This document shows positions 1 to 6,051 of a DNA stretch of 7,567 bases, one piece after another. The translations under genes were made by a program, and so were the position numbers. The notes beneath the pieces were generated by a model, which had not been told where the DNA came from, searched no databases, and saw only the letters and a list, made by a program, of their open reading frames with translations. Within the stretch, counting starts at the first letter, position 1. Each line of letters begins with the position of its first letter. Origin of the DNA: Thermoplasmata archaeon (GTDB lineage Archaea; Thermoplasmatota; Thermoplasmata; Lutacidiplasmatales; UBA184); the NCBI GenBank assembly GCA_030039995.1, contig JASHUL010000256.1, positions 1 through 7,567 of the forward strand, written 5' to 3'.

Positions 1-1
1 G

Positions 2-136
2 CTCGCCGTCGCGCTGCCGGGGCGACCGACCCCGCTCGAGGAGCTCGGCGTCCCGCCCGCCCCGAAGTCTCGACCGGCTCAGTCCCGTCGGGCCGGTGTC
101 GCCCGTTCGCGTGGGCGGTCGGCCGCGGACGTATAG
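2..136 (+). CDS. Possible C-terminal tail of a convergent plus-strand gene (partial)
   Basis: An open frame enters from the left edge and stops at TAG 134-136, giving 44 visible residues that begin LAVALPGRPTPLEELG. The first twenty or so codons end almost only in G or C and read like protein (Leu, Val, Glu, Pro). The rest, opposite the purN 3' end, is an Arg/Ser-rich stretch that may be only shadow sequence. The minus strand offers no ATG, GTG or TTG between position 1 and the purN stop, which argues against a further gene of the same operon starting here. If real, this gene converges on purN and overlaps its end by 58 bp. The family cannot be recognised from so short a tail. Confidence 0.27.
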   Translation, partial: LAVALPGRPTPLEELGVPPAPKSRPAQSRRAGVARSRGRSAADV

Positions 137-735
137 GGCAGCGGAAGGGTGCCGTCGGCGAAACGCCGTAGGGTCGCCGCGAGGAGCTCTACCTCGACCG
201 GGCGGAGCCGGTCCCGCAGGGTCTCGGGCGTGTCGCCCGGGAGCACCGGCACGCGCGCCTGAGCGACGGCCGGTCCCCCATCGACCGCGCCCGTGACGAG
301 GTGCACCGTCGCGCCGGTCTCCCGCTCGCCGGCCGACAGCACCGCCGCGTGGACGCGGCGCCCGTACATGCCCCGCCCGCCGTACCGCGGAAGCAGCGAC
401 GGGTGCAGGTTCAACGCCCGACCGCGCCACCGTTCGATCCAGTTCGCGGGCAGGATCGAGAGAAAACCGGCCAGGACCACGACGTCCGCGCCGTACGACG
501 CGATCGCGGCGGTGAGCCGCTCCGCCCAGGCCGGAGAACCGTCCGGGTCGACCGGGACGACCGAGGTGGCGAGGCCGCGACGCCGGGCGCGTTCGAGCGC
601 GCGCGCGTCGGGACGGTCCGCGATGACCGCGCCGATCACGACGCGCTCCGCGTCCGGCGCGATCGCGTCGGCGAGGCCGTCGACCGTCGTGCCCTCCCCG
701 GACACGAGGACGACCACGCAGAGAGGCCCGCCCAT
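79..735 (-). CDS. purN: Phosphoribosylglycinamide formyltransferase (GAR transformylase, PurN)
   Basis: A 218-residue cytosolic enzyme of purine synthesis that transfers the formyl group of 10-formyltetrahydrofolate to glycinamide ribonucleotide (GAR). Visible family marks are the N-terminal phosphate-binding strand-loop VVVLVSGEGTT (residues 7-17), the core strand DVVVLAGFLSIL (84-95), the active-site motif LNLHPSLLP (108-116) with Asn109 and His111, and VDGGP (151-155) with Asp152, which match the catalytic Asn/His/Asp triad of E. coli PurN. Length is normal for the family. The loop after the active site reads YGGRGMYG, as in the YGGKGMYG subtype of the family, rather than the shorter E. 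coli version. The ATG at 735 fits the first beta strand. No clear Shine-Dalgarno precedes it, so with only 21 nt after the tldE stop it is probably translated by reinitiation. It is the last gene of the minus-strand run. The final ~20 residues are Arg-rich and probably disordered. Confidence 0.95.
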   Translation of the reverse strand: MGGPLCVVVLVSGEGTTVDGLADAIAPDAERVVIGAVIADRPDARALERARRRGLATSVVPVDPDGSPAWAERLTAAIASYGADVVVLAGFLSILPANWIERWRGRALNLHPSLLPRYGGRGMYGRRVHAAVLSAGERETGATVHLVTGAVDGGPAVAQARVPVLPGDTPETLRDRLRPVEVELLAATLRRFADGTLPLPYTSAADRPRERATPARRD

Positions 736-756
736 CCGGCCGGCGAGCGGGGTCCG

Positions 757-2133
757 CTAGAAGAGCGTGGCGGAGGTGAACCGGAACGAGCTCGTCACAA
801 GGTCCGGACACGTCGACGCCATCCCGCCGCGCTCGCCGCCCATCAGGCGCGCGTCGCGGCCGACGAGCTCGACGTCGTGCAGCGCTCCGAGCACGCTCTG
901 GGTGAACCGGAGGTTCCGGACCGGTCCGGCGATCTCACCGTTCTCGATCCGGTACGTCCCGTCCCGGGTCATCCCCGTGATCACGGACTTTCCCGGGTCG
1001 ACGACGCGGACGTAGTGGAACCGCGTCACGAGGATGCCGCGCTTCGTTTCCCGGATCAGCTCGTCCTCCCGCGCCTTCCCGGGCGTCAGCACGAGGTGCG
1101 ACGGGATCGGCCCGAAGTAGCTCTGCGGCGCTTCGGGAGAGAGGGCGTGGCCCGTGAGCGGTTTCCGGAGCCGGCCGCTGGTCAGGACATCCGTGACGGC
1201 CGGCCCGGCGACCCCGTGCCGGATCAAGGGGAGGGCCCGGGTCGCGACCCCTTCGTAGTCGATCGCGCTCGGCAGGGTATCCCGGGAACGCGCGTCGTCG
1301 ACGAGGTTCACGTCCGACGGCGCGATCCGCTTCCCGCGACGACCTTTGAGACAGCTCCAGCCCTCGACCTCGCCGTTCCCGCCGAAGCCGAGGTAGGCGA
1401 GGAAACCGAGGAGGTCCCCGACCGCGGGGGCGCGCAGGAGGACGCGGTACTCGCCGGGGGCGGCCGCTTCGGGCGCGGACGTCGCGACCCGCTCCGCAGC
1501 TTCGCGGCCGACCCGCGCGGCGTCGAGCCGGCGGAGGTCCCAGTGCGCTCCCTCCGACCAGCCCGAGACGGGCGGGTCACGCTCGGGCCGGTCGACCAGC
1601 ACGCTCGTCTGGGCGGCGGAGGTCTCGGTCGAGCGGTTGAGGCCGGTCGAGTTGAGCACGCGCAGGGTCTCGCCGCCGACGTTCAGCACCCCGGCGGTCC
1701 GGCCCCCGGGCGAACCGGCGGCGGTCGCGGCGAGGATCCGCTCCGCGACGCGCGTCGCTTCTTCGGGCGTCGTCGCGACGGTCGCGGAAGAGTAGGCGAC
1801 GCGGGTCGGCTTCGGGGCACCGTCGTTCGGGAATCCGCGGAACCGCTTCTCGACGGGCGCGACCCGCGCCATCGAGCGGGCGGCGCGAACGACCGCGGCG
1901 ACGCCGTCGGGCGTGAGGTCGACGGTCGTCGCGGTGCCGAGGCGGCCCCCTTCCGCGACCCGGAACGAGAGGTACGCGTGCCGCTCGATCAGCGGCTGGT
2001 GGATCCGGCTGTTGGCGAAACGGATGGTCGTCCACGTCGAGCGCGTCAGCCGAGCGTCGGCGGTCGTCCCCGACGGAAGGCCGTCGACCGCGGCCGCGAC
2101 GAGCGCCTCCGGGGTCGACGCGCCGCGGGCCAC
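757..2133 (-). CDS. tldE: TldE/PmbA-type subunit of the TldD-TldE metalloprotease
   Basis: The non-metal partner subunit of the TldD/TldE heterodimer, known in E. coli for processing microcin B17 precursor and degrading unfolded peptides such as CcdA. With the GTG at 2133 the protein has 458 residues, close to E. coli PmbA (450). That start lies 2 nt after the tldD stop and six nt after a strong GGGGAGG site. The frame stays open upstream to an ATG at 2250, but that extension is Arg/Pro-rich and lies wholly over the conserved tldD end, so I reject it. Typical marks are IDYEGVATRALPLI (291-304) and the block from GILVTRFHYVR (366-376) through SVITGMTRDG (383-392) to RIENGEI (395-401). There is no HExxxH motif, as expected for TldE. 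A helical stretch around 235-250 is Gly/Leu-rich (LLGFLAYLGFGG). It is translationally coupled to tldD, and purN follows after 21 nt. Confidence 0.94.
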   Translation of the reverse strand: MARGASTPEALVAAAVDGLPSGTTADARLTRSTWTTIRFANSRIHQPLIERHAYLSFRVAEGGRLGTATTVDLTPDGVAAVVRAARSMARVAPVEKRFRGFPNDGAPKPTRVAYSSATVATTPEEATRVAERILAATAAGSPGGRTAGVLNVGGETLRVLNSTGLNRSTETSAAQTSVLVDRPERDPPVSGWSEGAHWDLRRLDAARVGREAAERVATSAPEAAAPGEYRVLLRAPAVGDLLGFLAYLGFGGNGEVEGWSCLKGRRGKRIAPSDVNLVDDARSRDTLPSAIDYEGVATRALPLIRHGVAGPAVTDVLTSGRLRKPLTGHALSPEAPQSYFGPIPSHLVLTPGKAREDELIRETKRGILVTRFHYVRVVDPGKSVITGMTRDGTYRIENGEIAGPVRNLRFTQSVLGALHDVELVGRDARLMGGERGGMASTCPDLVTSSFRFTSATLF

Positions 2134-2135
2134 CG

Positions 2136-3587
2136 TCAGCCTCCCCGTACGCTGACGTTCCGGAACCGGGCCGCCGGCGCCCCGTGGCTCACGCGCGCGA
2201 GCTGCGACGGCTGGCCCTTCCCGCAGTTCGGAAGGCCCCACAGGTGCCACGTCGACGCGTTCCCGACGGCGTCCATCGACCGCCAGAACTCCGGCGTCAT
2301 GCCGGCGTAGATCGAGTTCCGCAGAAGCCCGCCGAGTTCCCCGTTCACGATCCGGTGCCCGACCTCGGTGCCGAACTGGAAGTTGAGGCGCTTGTCGTCG
2401 ATCGACCAGGACCGGTTCGTCTCGAGGAACACCCCGTCCTTCACCCCGGAGAGCAGCTCGTCGAACGAGCGGTCACCGGGCTGGAGGTCGATGTTCGTCA
2501 TCCGGATGAGCGGCGATCGGTCCGGGCCGTCGGCCCGGGCGGTGCCGCCCGACCGGGCGAGCCCGAGATGCGCCGCCGTTTCCCGCGACGTGAGGACGCC
2601 GACCAGCGTGCCGGCGGCCACGATCGGGACCCGTTGGGCGACAACCCCTTCGTCGTCCCAGCCGAACGTGCCCATCCCGCCCGCCTCGGTCGCGTCGGCG
2701 ATGATGTTCATGCCCGCGCTTCCGTACGCGAGCGTCCCGATCGCCTCGGGCGCGACCCAGCTGGTCCCCGCGTATGCGGCCTCGCTGCCGTAGATCCGGT
2801 CGAGCTCGACCGCGTGGCCGACGCTCTCGTGGACCTGGAGCGCGAGCTGGGAGGAGCCGAGCACGAGCGTCGTCGGGCCGGTCGGGCAGGCAGGGGCGTC
2901 CAGGAGCTGGACCGCTTCCTTGCCGACCTCTTCCGCTCGCGACGCGAGCCCGAGGCCCCGCACGAACTCGAAGCCCGCCTGCGAGAAATCCCCACCGAAC
3001 GGACCCGGGGCGCTCCGCGTCTGGACCATTCCGGCGCGCACGGCGGTCGCCGAGACGCCGGCACCGACCTGGACGATCCGGGAGTGGAACGACGCCCCGT
3101 CGGACGACCGGAACCACTTCGTCTCGTCCCACGCCTGGAACGACGCGATCCCGCTCTTCACGTCGGCGCTCGCATGGAGGCGACGTTCGGCGTCGGTCAA
3201 CAGGGCGACGACCTCGTCGCTCGAGACTTCGAACGGGTCCTCCCGGAGGGGGGTCGCGTACCGGCCGTCGCGCGGTCCCGCTTCGTCGGTCAGCTCGAGG
3301 GGTCTCTTCGCGCCGCGACTCGCGGCCCGGGCGAGCCGCACCGCGTCCCGGGCCGCCTGGCGCGCGCCCGCCGGGGTGAGCTCAGACGTGCCGGCGAAGC
3401 CCCACGCCCGGTCGGTCCGGACACGGACGCCGATCCCGGACGAGAGCGAGGAGGTCAGCGACGAAGCGTTGCCGTTGCGGACCGCGAGATTGAGGTACCG
3501 CTGGGGCGTGACGACCCGAACGTCGGCGTAGCGGATGCCGTTCGTTCGGGCGGCGTCGAGGGCGACCCCGAGAAGAGTTTCCGACAC
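2136..3587 (-). CDS. tldD: TldD metalloprotease subunit (catalytic)
   Basis: The zinc-dependent catalytic subunit of the cytosolic TldD/TldE protease, which cuts extended or unfolded peptides inside a closed cavity. The 483-residue product starts at GTG 3587 with a family-like N-terminus (LLGVALDAARTNGIRYADVR). The metal site is plain: HESVGH at 253-258 is the HExxxH motif (ligands His253 and His258, catalytic Glu254), and Cys455 in LPNCGKGQP is the third ligand, matching His262/His266/Cys454 of E. coli TldD. Other conserved blocks are WDDEGVVAQ (310-318), LTSRETAAHLG (332-342), and the end AARFRNVSVRGG. Length is normal. It lies 58 nt after tfb, the second widest gap in the minus-strand run, which holds an inverted repeat and a TATA-like sequence; the coupled tldE follows 2 nt later. 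No signal peptide or membrane helix is visible. Its natural substrate in this organism cannot be deduced from the window. Confidence 0.96.
   Translation of the reverse strand: MSETLLGVALDAARTNGIRYADVRVVTPQRYLNLAVRNGNASSLTSSLSSGIGVRVRTDRAWGFAGTSELTPAGARQAARDAVRLARAASRGAKRPLELTDEAGPRDGRYATPLREDPFEVSSDEVVALLTDAERRLHASADVKSGIASFQAWDETKWFRSSDGASFHSRIVQVGAGVSATAVRAGMVQTRSAPGPFGGDFSQAGFEFVRGLGLASRAEEVGKEAVQLLDAPACPTGPTTLVLGSSQLALQVHESVGHAVELDRIYGSEAAYAGTSWVAPEAIGTLAYGSAGMNIIADATEAGGMGTFGWDDEGVVAQRVPIVAAGTLVGVLTSRETAAHLGLARSGGTARADGPDRSPLIRMTNIDLQPGDRSFDELLSGVKDGVFLETNRSWSIDDKRLNFQFGTEVGHRIVNGELGGLLRNSIYAGMTPEFWRSMDAVGNASTWHLWGLPNCGKGQPSQLARVSHGAPAARFRNVSVRGG
2140..2146 (-). promoter_or_regulatory. 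Shine-Dalgarno site that sets the tldE start
   Basis: On the minus strand GGGGAGG lies inside the last codons of tldD, six nt before a GTG at 2133. It is complementary to the CCUCC core found at archaeal 16S rRNA 3' ends. The tldD TGA (2138-2136) falls between the site and the GTG, an arrangement typical of coupled translation of subunits made in equal amounts. Confidence 0.8.
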
Positions 3588-3588
3588 G

Positions 3589-3649
3589 CTGAGCGCCGGG
3601 CGGGGGCCACGCGGGACGGAAAGATAAGCTCCGCTCGCGCGGCGCTCAG
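3589..3649. repeat. 10-bp perfect inverted repeat across the tfb-tldD junction
   Basis: The arms are CTGAGCGCCG at 3589-3598 and its exact complement CGGCGCTCAG at 3640-3649, separated by 41 nt. In the transcript the first arm covers the tfb stop codon, and the second ends one nt before the tldD GTG at 3587. A stem here would bring the tfb end and the tldD start together and could hide the tldD initiation region. No T-run follows, so it does not resemble a factor-free archaeal terminator. The function is inferred only; the pairing itself is read directly. Confidence 0.6.
3620..3627 (-). promoter_or_regulatory. Candidate TATA box for tldD
   Basis: The minus strand reads CTTATCTTTCC (3628-3618), the only AT-rich patch in the 58-nt gap before tldD. 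Its centre lies about 37 nt before the GTG, so initiation ~26 nt downstream would give a leader of about 11 nt. The match to an archaeal TATA box is weak, and no clear BRE or Shine-Dalgarno accompanies it. Its presence would make tldD-tldE-purN partly independent of gar1-tfb. Confidence 0.3.
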
Positions 3650-4614
3650 AGCATCACGCGGAGATTGAGCTTCTCGGTGAGCTCCTTGTACCGGTTCCGG
3701 ATCGTGACCTCGGTCACCCCGGCGACCTCCGCGACCTCGCGCTGCGTGCGACGCTCGCCGCACTGCACGCTCGCGATGTAGATCGCGGCGGCCGCCACGC
3801 CGGTGGGGCCGCGTCCGCTCGTCAGCTCCCGCTCGGTCGCTTCCTTCAGGATCTCGTTCGCGCGGGTCTGGATCTCGCCCTTCAGCTTCAGCTCCGAGCA
3901 GAACCGCTGGATGTAGTCCTGCGGCCGGGTCGGCATCAGCTTGAGGTGCAGCTCGCGGGTCATGAACCGGTACGTCCGCCCGATCTCCTTGCGACCGATG
4001 CGGGACTTCGAGGCGATCTCGTCGAGCGTCCGTGGGACGTTGCACTGCCGGCAGCTGCCGTAGAGCGACGCGGCGACCACGCCTTCGATCGACCGGCCGC
4101 GAATCAGGTTGCGGTTGACCGCCTTCCGGTAGATCATCGCGGCGGTCTCCCGGACGTTCCGGGGGAGCGCCATCCCCGCGGCGATCCGGTCGAGCTCGGC
4201 CAGCGCGAAGGCGAGGTTTCGTTCTGTCGCGTTCGACACCCGGATCCGCCGCTGCCACTTTCGCAGCCGGTAGAGCTGCGCGCGGTTGCGCGTCGGGATC
4301 GATTTGCCGTACGGGTCCCGATTCTTCCAGCCGATCTCCGTGGAGAGCCCCTTGTCGTGGATCGTGAGCGTCGTGGGCGCACCCGTCCGGGCCCGCTTTT
4401 CGCCCTGCTCGGCGTCGAACGCCCGCCAGTCCGGCCCCTGGTCGATCATCGACTCTTCCAGGACCAGACCGCACTCGTCGCAGACGAGTTCGCCGCGCTC
4501 GTAGTCGCGGGTGAGGTGCGTCGACCCGCAGCTCGTGCAGCGGGTCGCCACGGCGACGTCCTCCGCACGGGGCAGCGACTTCTCCGGCGCTGGCACCGCC
4601 TCCTTCTCCTCCAT
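3646..4614 (-). CDS. tfb: Transcription initiation factor B (TFB, archaeal TFIIB)
   Basis: The basal factor that binds the TBP-TATA complex and the BRE element, recruits RNA polymerase and helps open the promoter. The 322-residue protein is full length. The N-terminal zinc ribbon is Cys26-x2-Cys29-x15-Cys45-x2-Cys48, binding the polymerase dock. The B-reader/linker region follows, with GPDWRAFD (60-67) and the conserved IHDKGLSTEIGW (85-96). Two cyclin-like repeats span roughly 120-215 and 225-318. The second ends in the BRE-reading helix-turn-helix, TQREVAEVAGVTEVTIRNRY (290-309). The ATG at 4614 has a good AAGGAGATC ribosome site that starts in the gar1 stop codon. The gene lies 14 nt behind gar1, an adjacency known from other euryarchaea. 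The first ~20 residues are Glu/Pro/Lys-rich and look flexible. The lack of an acidic surface bias speaks against a haloarchaeal origin. The genome may hold other TFB paralogues; this window shows one. Confidence 0.98.
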   Translation of the reverse strand: MEEKEAVPAPEKSLPRAEDVAVATRCTSCGSTHLTRDYERGELVCDECGLVLEESMIDQGPDWRAFDAEQGEKRARTGAPTTLTIHDKGLSTEIGWKNRDPYGKSIPTRNRAQLYRLRKWQRRIRVSNATERNLAFALAELDRIAAGMALPRNVRETAAMIYRKAVNRNLIRGRSIEGVVAASLYGSCRQCNVPRTLDEIASKSRIGRKEIGRTYRFMTRELHLKLMPTRPQDYIQRFCSELKLKGEIQTRANEILKEATERELTSGRGPTGVAAAAIYIASVQCGERRTQREVAEVAGVTEVTIRNRYKELTEKLNLRVML

Positions 4615-4621
4615 CGGATCG

Positions 4622-4630
4622 GATCTCCTT
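4622..4630 (-). promoter_or_regulatory. Ribosome binding site of tfb overlapping the gar1 stop
   Basis: The minus strand reads TAAGGAGATC, where TAA is the gar1 stop and AAGGAG begins within it. The GGAG core ends ten nt before the tfb ATG. This supports the ATG at 4614 as the tfb start and suggests that ribosomes finishing gar1 can restart on tfb. Confidence 0.7.
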
Positions 4631-4895
4631 ACTCGCGCACGAGCGTTGCGTCCACCAGGGCGAGCCCCTCGGACGGCGTCGGGGGCCGGACCGGACGGAC
4701 GGTGAGGTACGGACGCGCGACCGGTCCGAAGACACGGACGACACGGCCGCGCAGCGCCCCGCGGGCGTCCGTGACGAGCGTCCCCTCGGGAACCACGTCC
4801 GGTCCGAACGCTCGGACCGTGAGATGTCCGGCGGGCGTTACCGCCTTCACCGTGCCGACCTCGCGCGCTGCCGGTCGGCCGCCGACTCGCGACAA
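4629..4895 (-). CDS. gar1: Gar1, H/ACA ribonucleoprotein subunit
   Basis: A small beta-barrel protein of the archaeal H/ACA particle. It binds the Cbf5 pseudouridine synthase and helps load and release substrate RNA in guide-directed pseudouridylation of rRNA. The product has 88 residues from TTG 4895. The family signature is GRVVRVFGPVARPYLTVRP (50-68), matching the archaeal pattern G-x-V-x-x-V-F-G-P-V-x-x-P-Y-x-x-x-x-P. The first strand VGTVKAVTPAGHLTVRA (13-29) matches the usual LGKVxxxxxxGxLxVR opening. The start is uncertain. TTG 4895 keeps the whole first strand and sits about 29 nt after a TATAAT box, which suits a leaderless message. GTG 4850 has a GAGGT ribosome site about seven nt upstream and fits the nearer TTTATA box, but would remove the conserved Gly14. 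I prefer the TTG for domain completeness. tfb follows after 14 nt. Confidence 0.93.
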   Translation of the reverse strand: MSRVGGRPAAREVGTVKAVTPAGHLTVRAFGPDVVPEGTLVTDARGALRGRVVRVFGPVARPYLTVRPVRPPTPSEGLALVDATLVRE

Positions 4896-4912
4896 GTGGT
4901 ATAAACGACTTG
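4893..4912. repeat. Inverted repeat around the proximal TATA box (possible operator)
   Basis: The plus strand has CAAGT at 4893-4897 and ACTTG at 4908-4912, perfect 5-bp arms separated by ten nt that contain the TATAAA/TTTATA sequence. The right-hand arm in transcript order includes the gar1 TTG codon. Such placement over a TATA box is common for archaeal repressor sites, but the arms are short and chance is possible. Confidence 0.35.
4900..4905 (-). promoter_or_regulatory. TATA box, proximal, gar1-tfb operon promoter
   Basis: The minus strand reads GTTTATACC, a close match to the archaeal TTTATA box, 21 nt (two helical turns) downstream of the distal box. Initiation ~26 nt further on would fall near 4877, inside the gar1 frame opened by TTG 4895, leaving a ~27-nt leader before GTG 4850. 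Either this box serves a shorter Gar1, or it is a secondary or decoy box. Confidence 0.45.
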
Positions 4913-4920
4913 CGATAGGT

Positions 4921-4926
4921 ATTATA
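4921..4926 (-). promoter_or_regulatory. TATA box, distal, gar1-tfb operon promoter
   Basis: The minus strand reads CCTATAATACC (4928-4918) directly after the stop codon of the preceding gene (4932-4930). The box centre lies about 29 nt upstream of the gar1 TTG, the spacing expected when transcription starts at or just before the start codon (leaderless or nearly so). The 34-nt gap is strikingly AT-rich for this window, which supports a real promoter. Confidence 0.6.
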
Positions 4927-4929
4927 GGC

Positions 4930-6048
4930 TTACGGTCGAGACCGGGAGGCCCGAGCGCGGGCCCGGTTGGCGGCCGAGTTCGGGTCGTTGTCGGGCACGG
5001 CGGCCGCCGGCTGGTCCGGTGGTACGTACGGGTTGTACGGCAGGAACGCGGCGGGGGGCGCCCGCTCGTCGTCGGACGTCGGCTCCGCTTCGTCCTCCTC
5101 GTCCTCGGGAGGGTCGAACGGGTCGTCCTCGGGGATCCCGTTCGGCTCGCCGTCCGCGGCGACGGCGGTTCGTCGCGGGGGGAGGAGTGGCTCGGCGGCC
5201 TCCGCCGCGAGCCGCCGCTCGCGCGTGATCCGGTCGACCTCGAGCCAGAGCGCCTCGATCTCTTCCTCCGGAGTACCGTACCGACGCTCGTCGCTGAGCG
5301 CCGCGCGAACCTGGGCCATCAACCGGGCCGCGCTGTGCGCGTCTCGGGCCTTTCCCTTGATCCGCTGCACGCGGCGGGCGAGGTTGCGGGCTTCGAGCAG
5401 GATCTCCTCCTCCTCGTGGGGGCTCAGGGCCGGCAGGGCGGGGGCTCGCGGGATCCGCGACACCGCGCGCCGGGCCTCGACCAGCCGCTGGGCCGAGAGC
5501 GCGAGGTTCTGGTCCTGGATCGCCTGGAGCAGCTGCGTGAAAGAACGGGACGCCTCGCGGACCTCCTCGCCCCGGTCGCGGGCGCGGCGGATCGACTCGC
5601 CGAGGTTCTGCGCTTCCTGGACGCAGAACTTCGGGATCGTGTCGTTCAGCACCGCGAGCGCGAGCGAGGCGCTGGCGGCCGCCTTCTCCATCGAGCCGGA
5701 ACTCAACGGGTCGGTCTGCAGCCGGACCCGGGGATTGCCGACGCGCGCGTCGAGGTGCTGGAGGTCGACGCCGAGCGTCGCGGCGATCGCCCGGAGCTCG
5801 TCCGCGCGTCGCAGGAGCTCGCGGACCCACGTCCAGTCCTGGAGGACCTTCGCGAGGAGGCTTTCCGCACCCTTGATCACCAGCGCGGCCTTCTCGATTG
5901 TACCCGCCTGGACCGCCTGTTCGAACGACTCGCGGATCTGCTCGGTCGGGAACGGGAGCCCCTCGAGCTCGAGCGTGTGGGCCTGGGCGGAGATCCGCTC
6001 GAGCCGGGAGCGAAGTTCGGCGACGGAGACCGGGGGTACCTGCGGCAT
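4930..6048 (-). CDS. Helical protein of unknown function with acidic/Pro-rich tail (paralogue of its upstream neighbour)
   Basis: I do not recognise a named family. The 372-residue product has three visible parts. Residues 1-200 are predicted mostly alpha-helical, with long heptad-like Leu/Ala/Arg/Glu runs. Residues 212-283 form another charged helical segment with ARNLARRVQRI (220-230). Residues 284-372 are low-complexity: an acidic stretch 308-328 dominated by Asp/Glu/Pro, then PYNPYVPPDQP (337-347), then a basic end with RARARASRSRP. There is no signal peptide, membrane helix or zinc motif. Residues 21-139 align without gaps to 144-262 of the product of the gene just upstream, sharing for example DW (71-72), LLR (78-80), LG (92-93) and IP (138-139). 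The two are therefore diverged tandem paralogues. ATG 6048 lies 3 nt after the upstream stop, so translation is probably coupled. A scaffold, filament-associated or RNA/DNA-contacting role is possible, but nothing in the sequence decides. Confidence 0.9.
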   Translation of the reverse strand: MPQVPPVSVAELRSRLERISAQAHTLELEGLPFPTEQIRESFEQAVQAGTIEKAALVIKGAESLLAKVLQDWTWVRELLRRADELRAIAATLGVDLQHLDARVGNPRVRLQTDPLSSGSMEKAAASASLALAVLNDTIPKFCVQEAQNLGESIRRARDRGEEVREASRSFTQLLQAIQDQNLALSAQRLVEARRAVSRIPRAPALPALSPHEEEEILLEARNLARRVQRIKGKARDAHSAARLMAQVRAALSDERRYGTPEEEIEALWLEVDRITRERRLAAEAAEPLLPPRRTAVAADGEPNGIPEDDPFDPPEDEEDEAEPTSDDERAPPAAFLPYNPYVPPDQPAAAVPDNDPNSAANRARARASRSRP

Positions 6049-6051
6049 CGA

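Noticed and set aside
301..3668. Long plus-strand open frames (669 and 494 codons) opposite purN, tldE and tldD
   Set aside because: They are complements of clearly conserved genes, have Arg/Pro/Gly-rich products without domains, and show no ribosome sites.
4605..4624. GATCCGATCCGATG direct repeat before the tfb start
   Set aside because: A 5-nt unit repeated twice is too short to mean more than chance next to a normal ribosome site.
3455..4744. A 429-codon minus-strand frame over tfb
   Set aside because: It lies out of frame with the unmistakable TFB and is Arg/Pro/Asp-rich; it is a shadow.
5040..5170. Possible microsatellite or simple repeat in a GAG/GAC-rich stretch
   Set aside because: It encodes the acidic Asp/Glu/Pro tail of the second helical protein and has no regular repeat unit.
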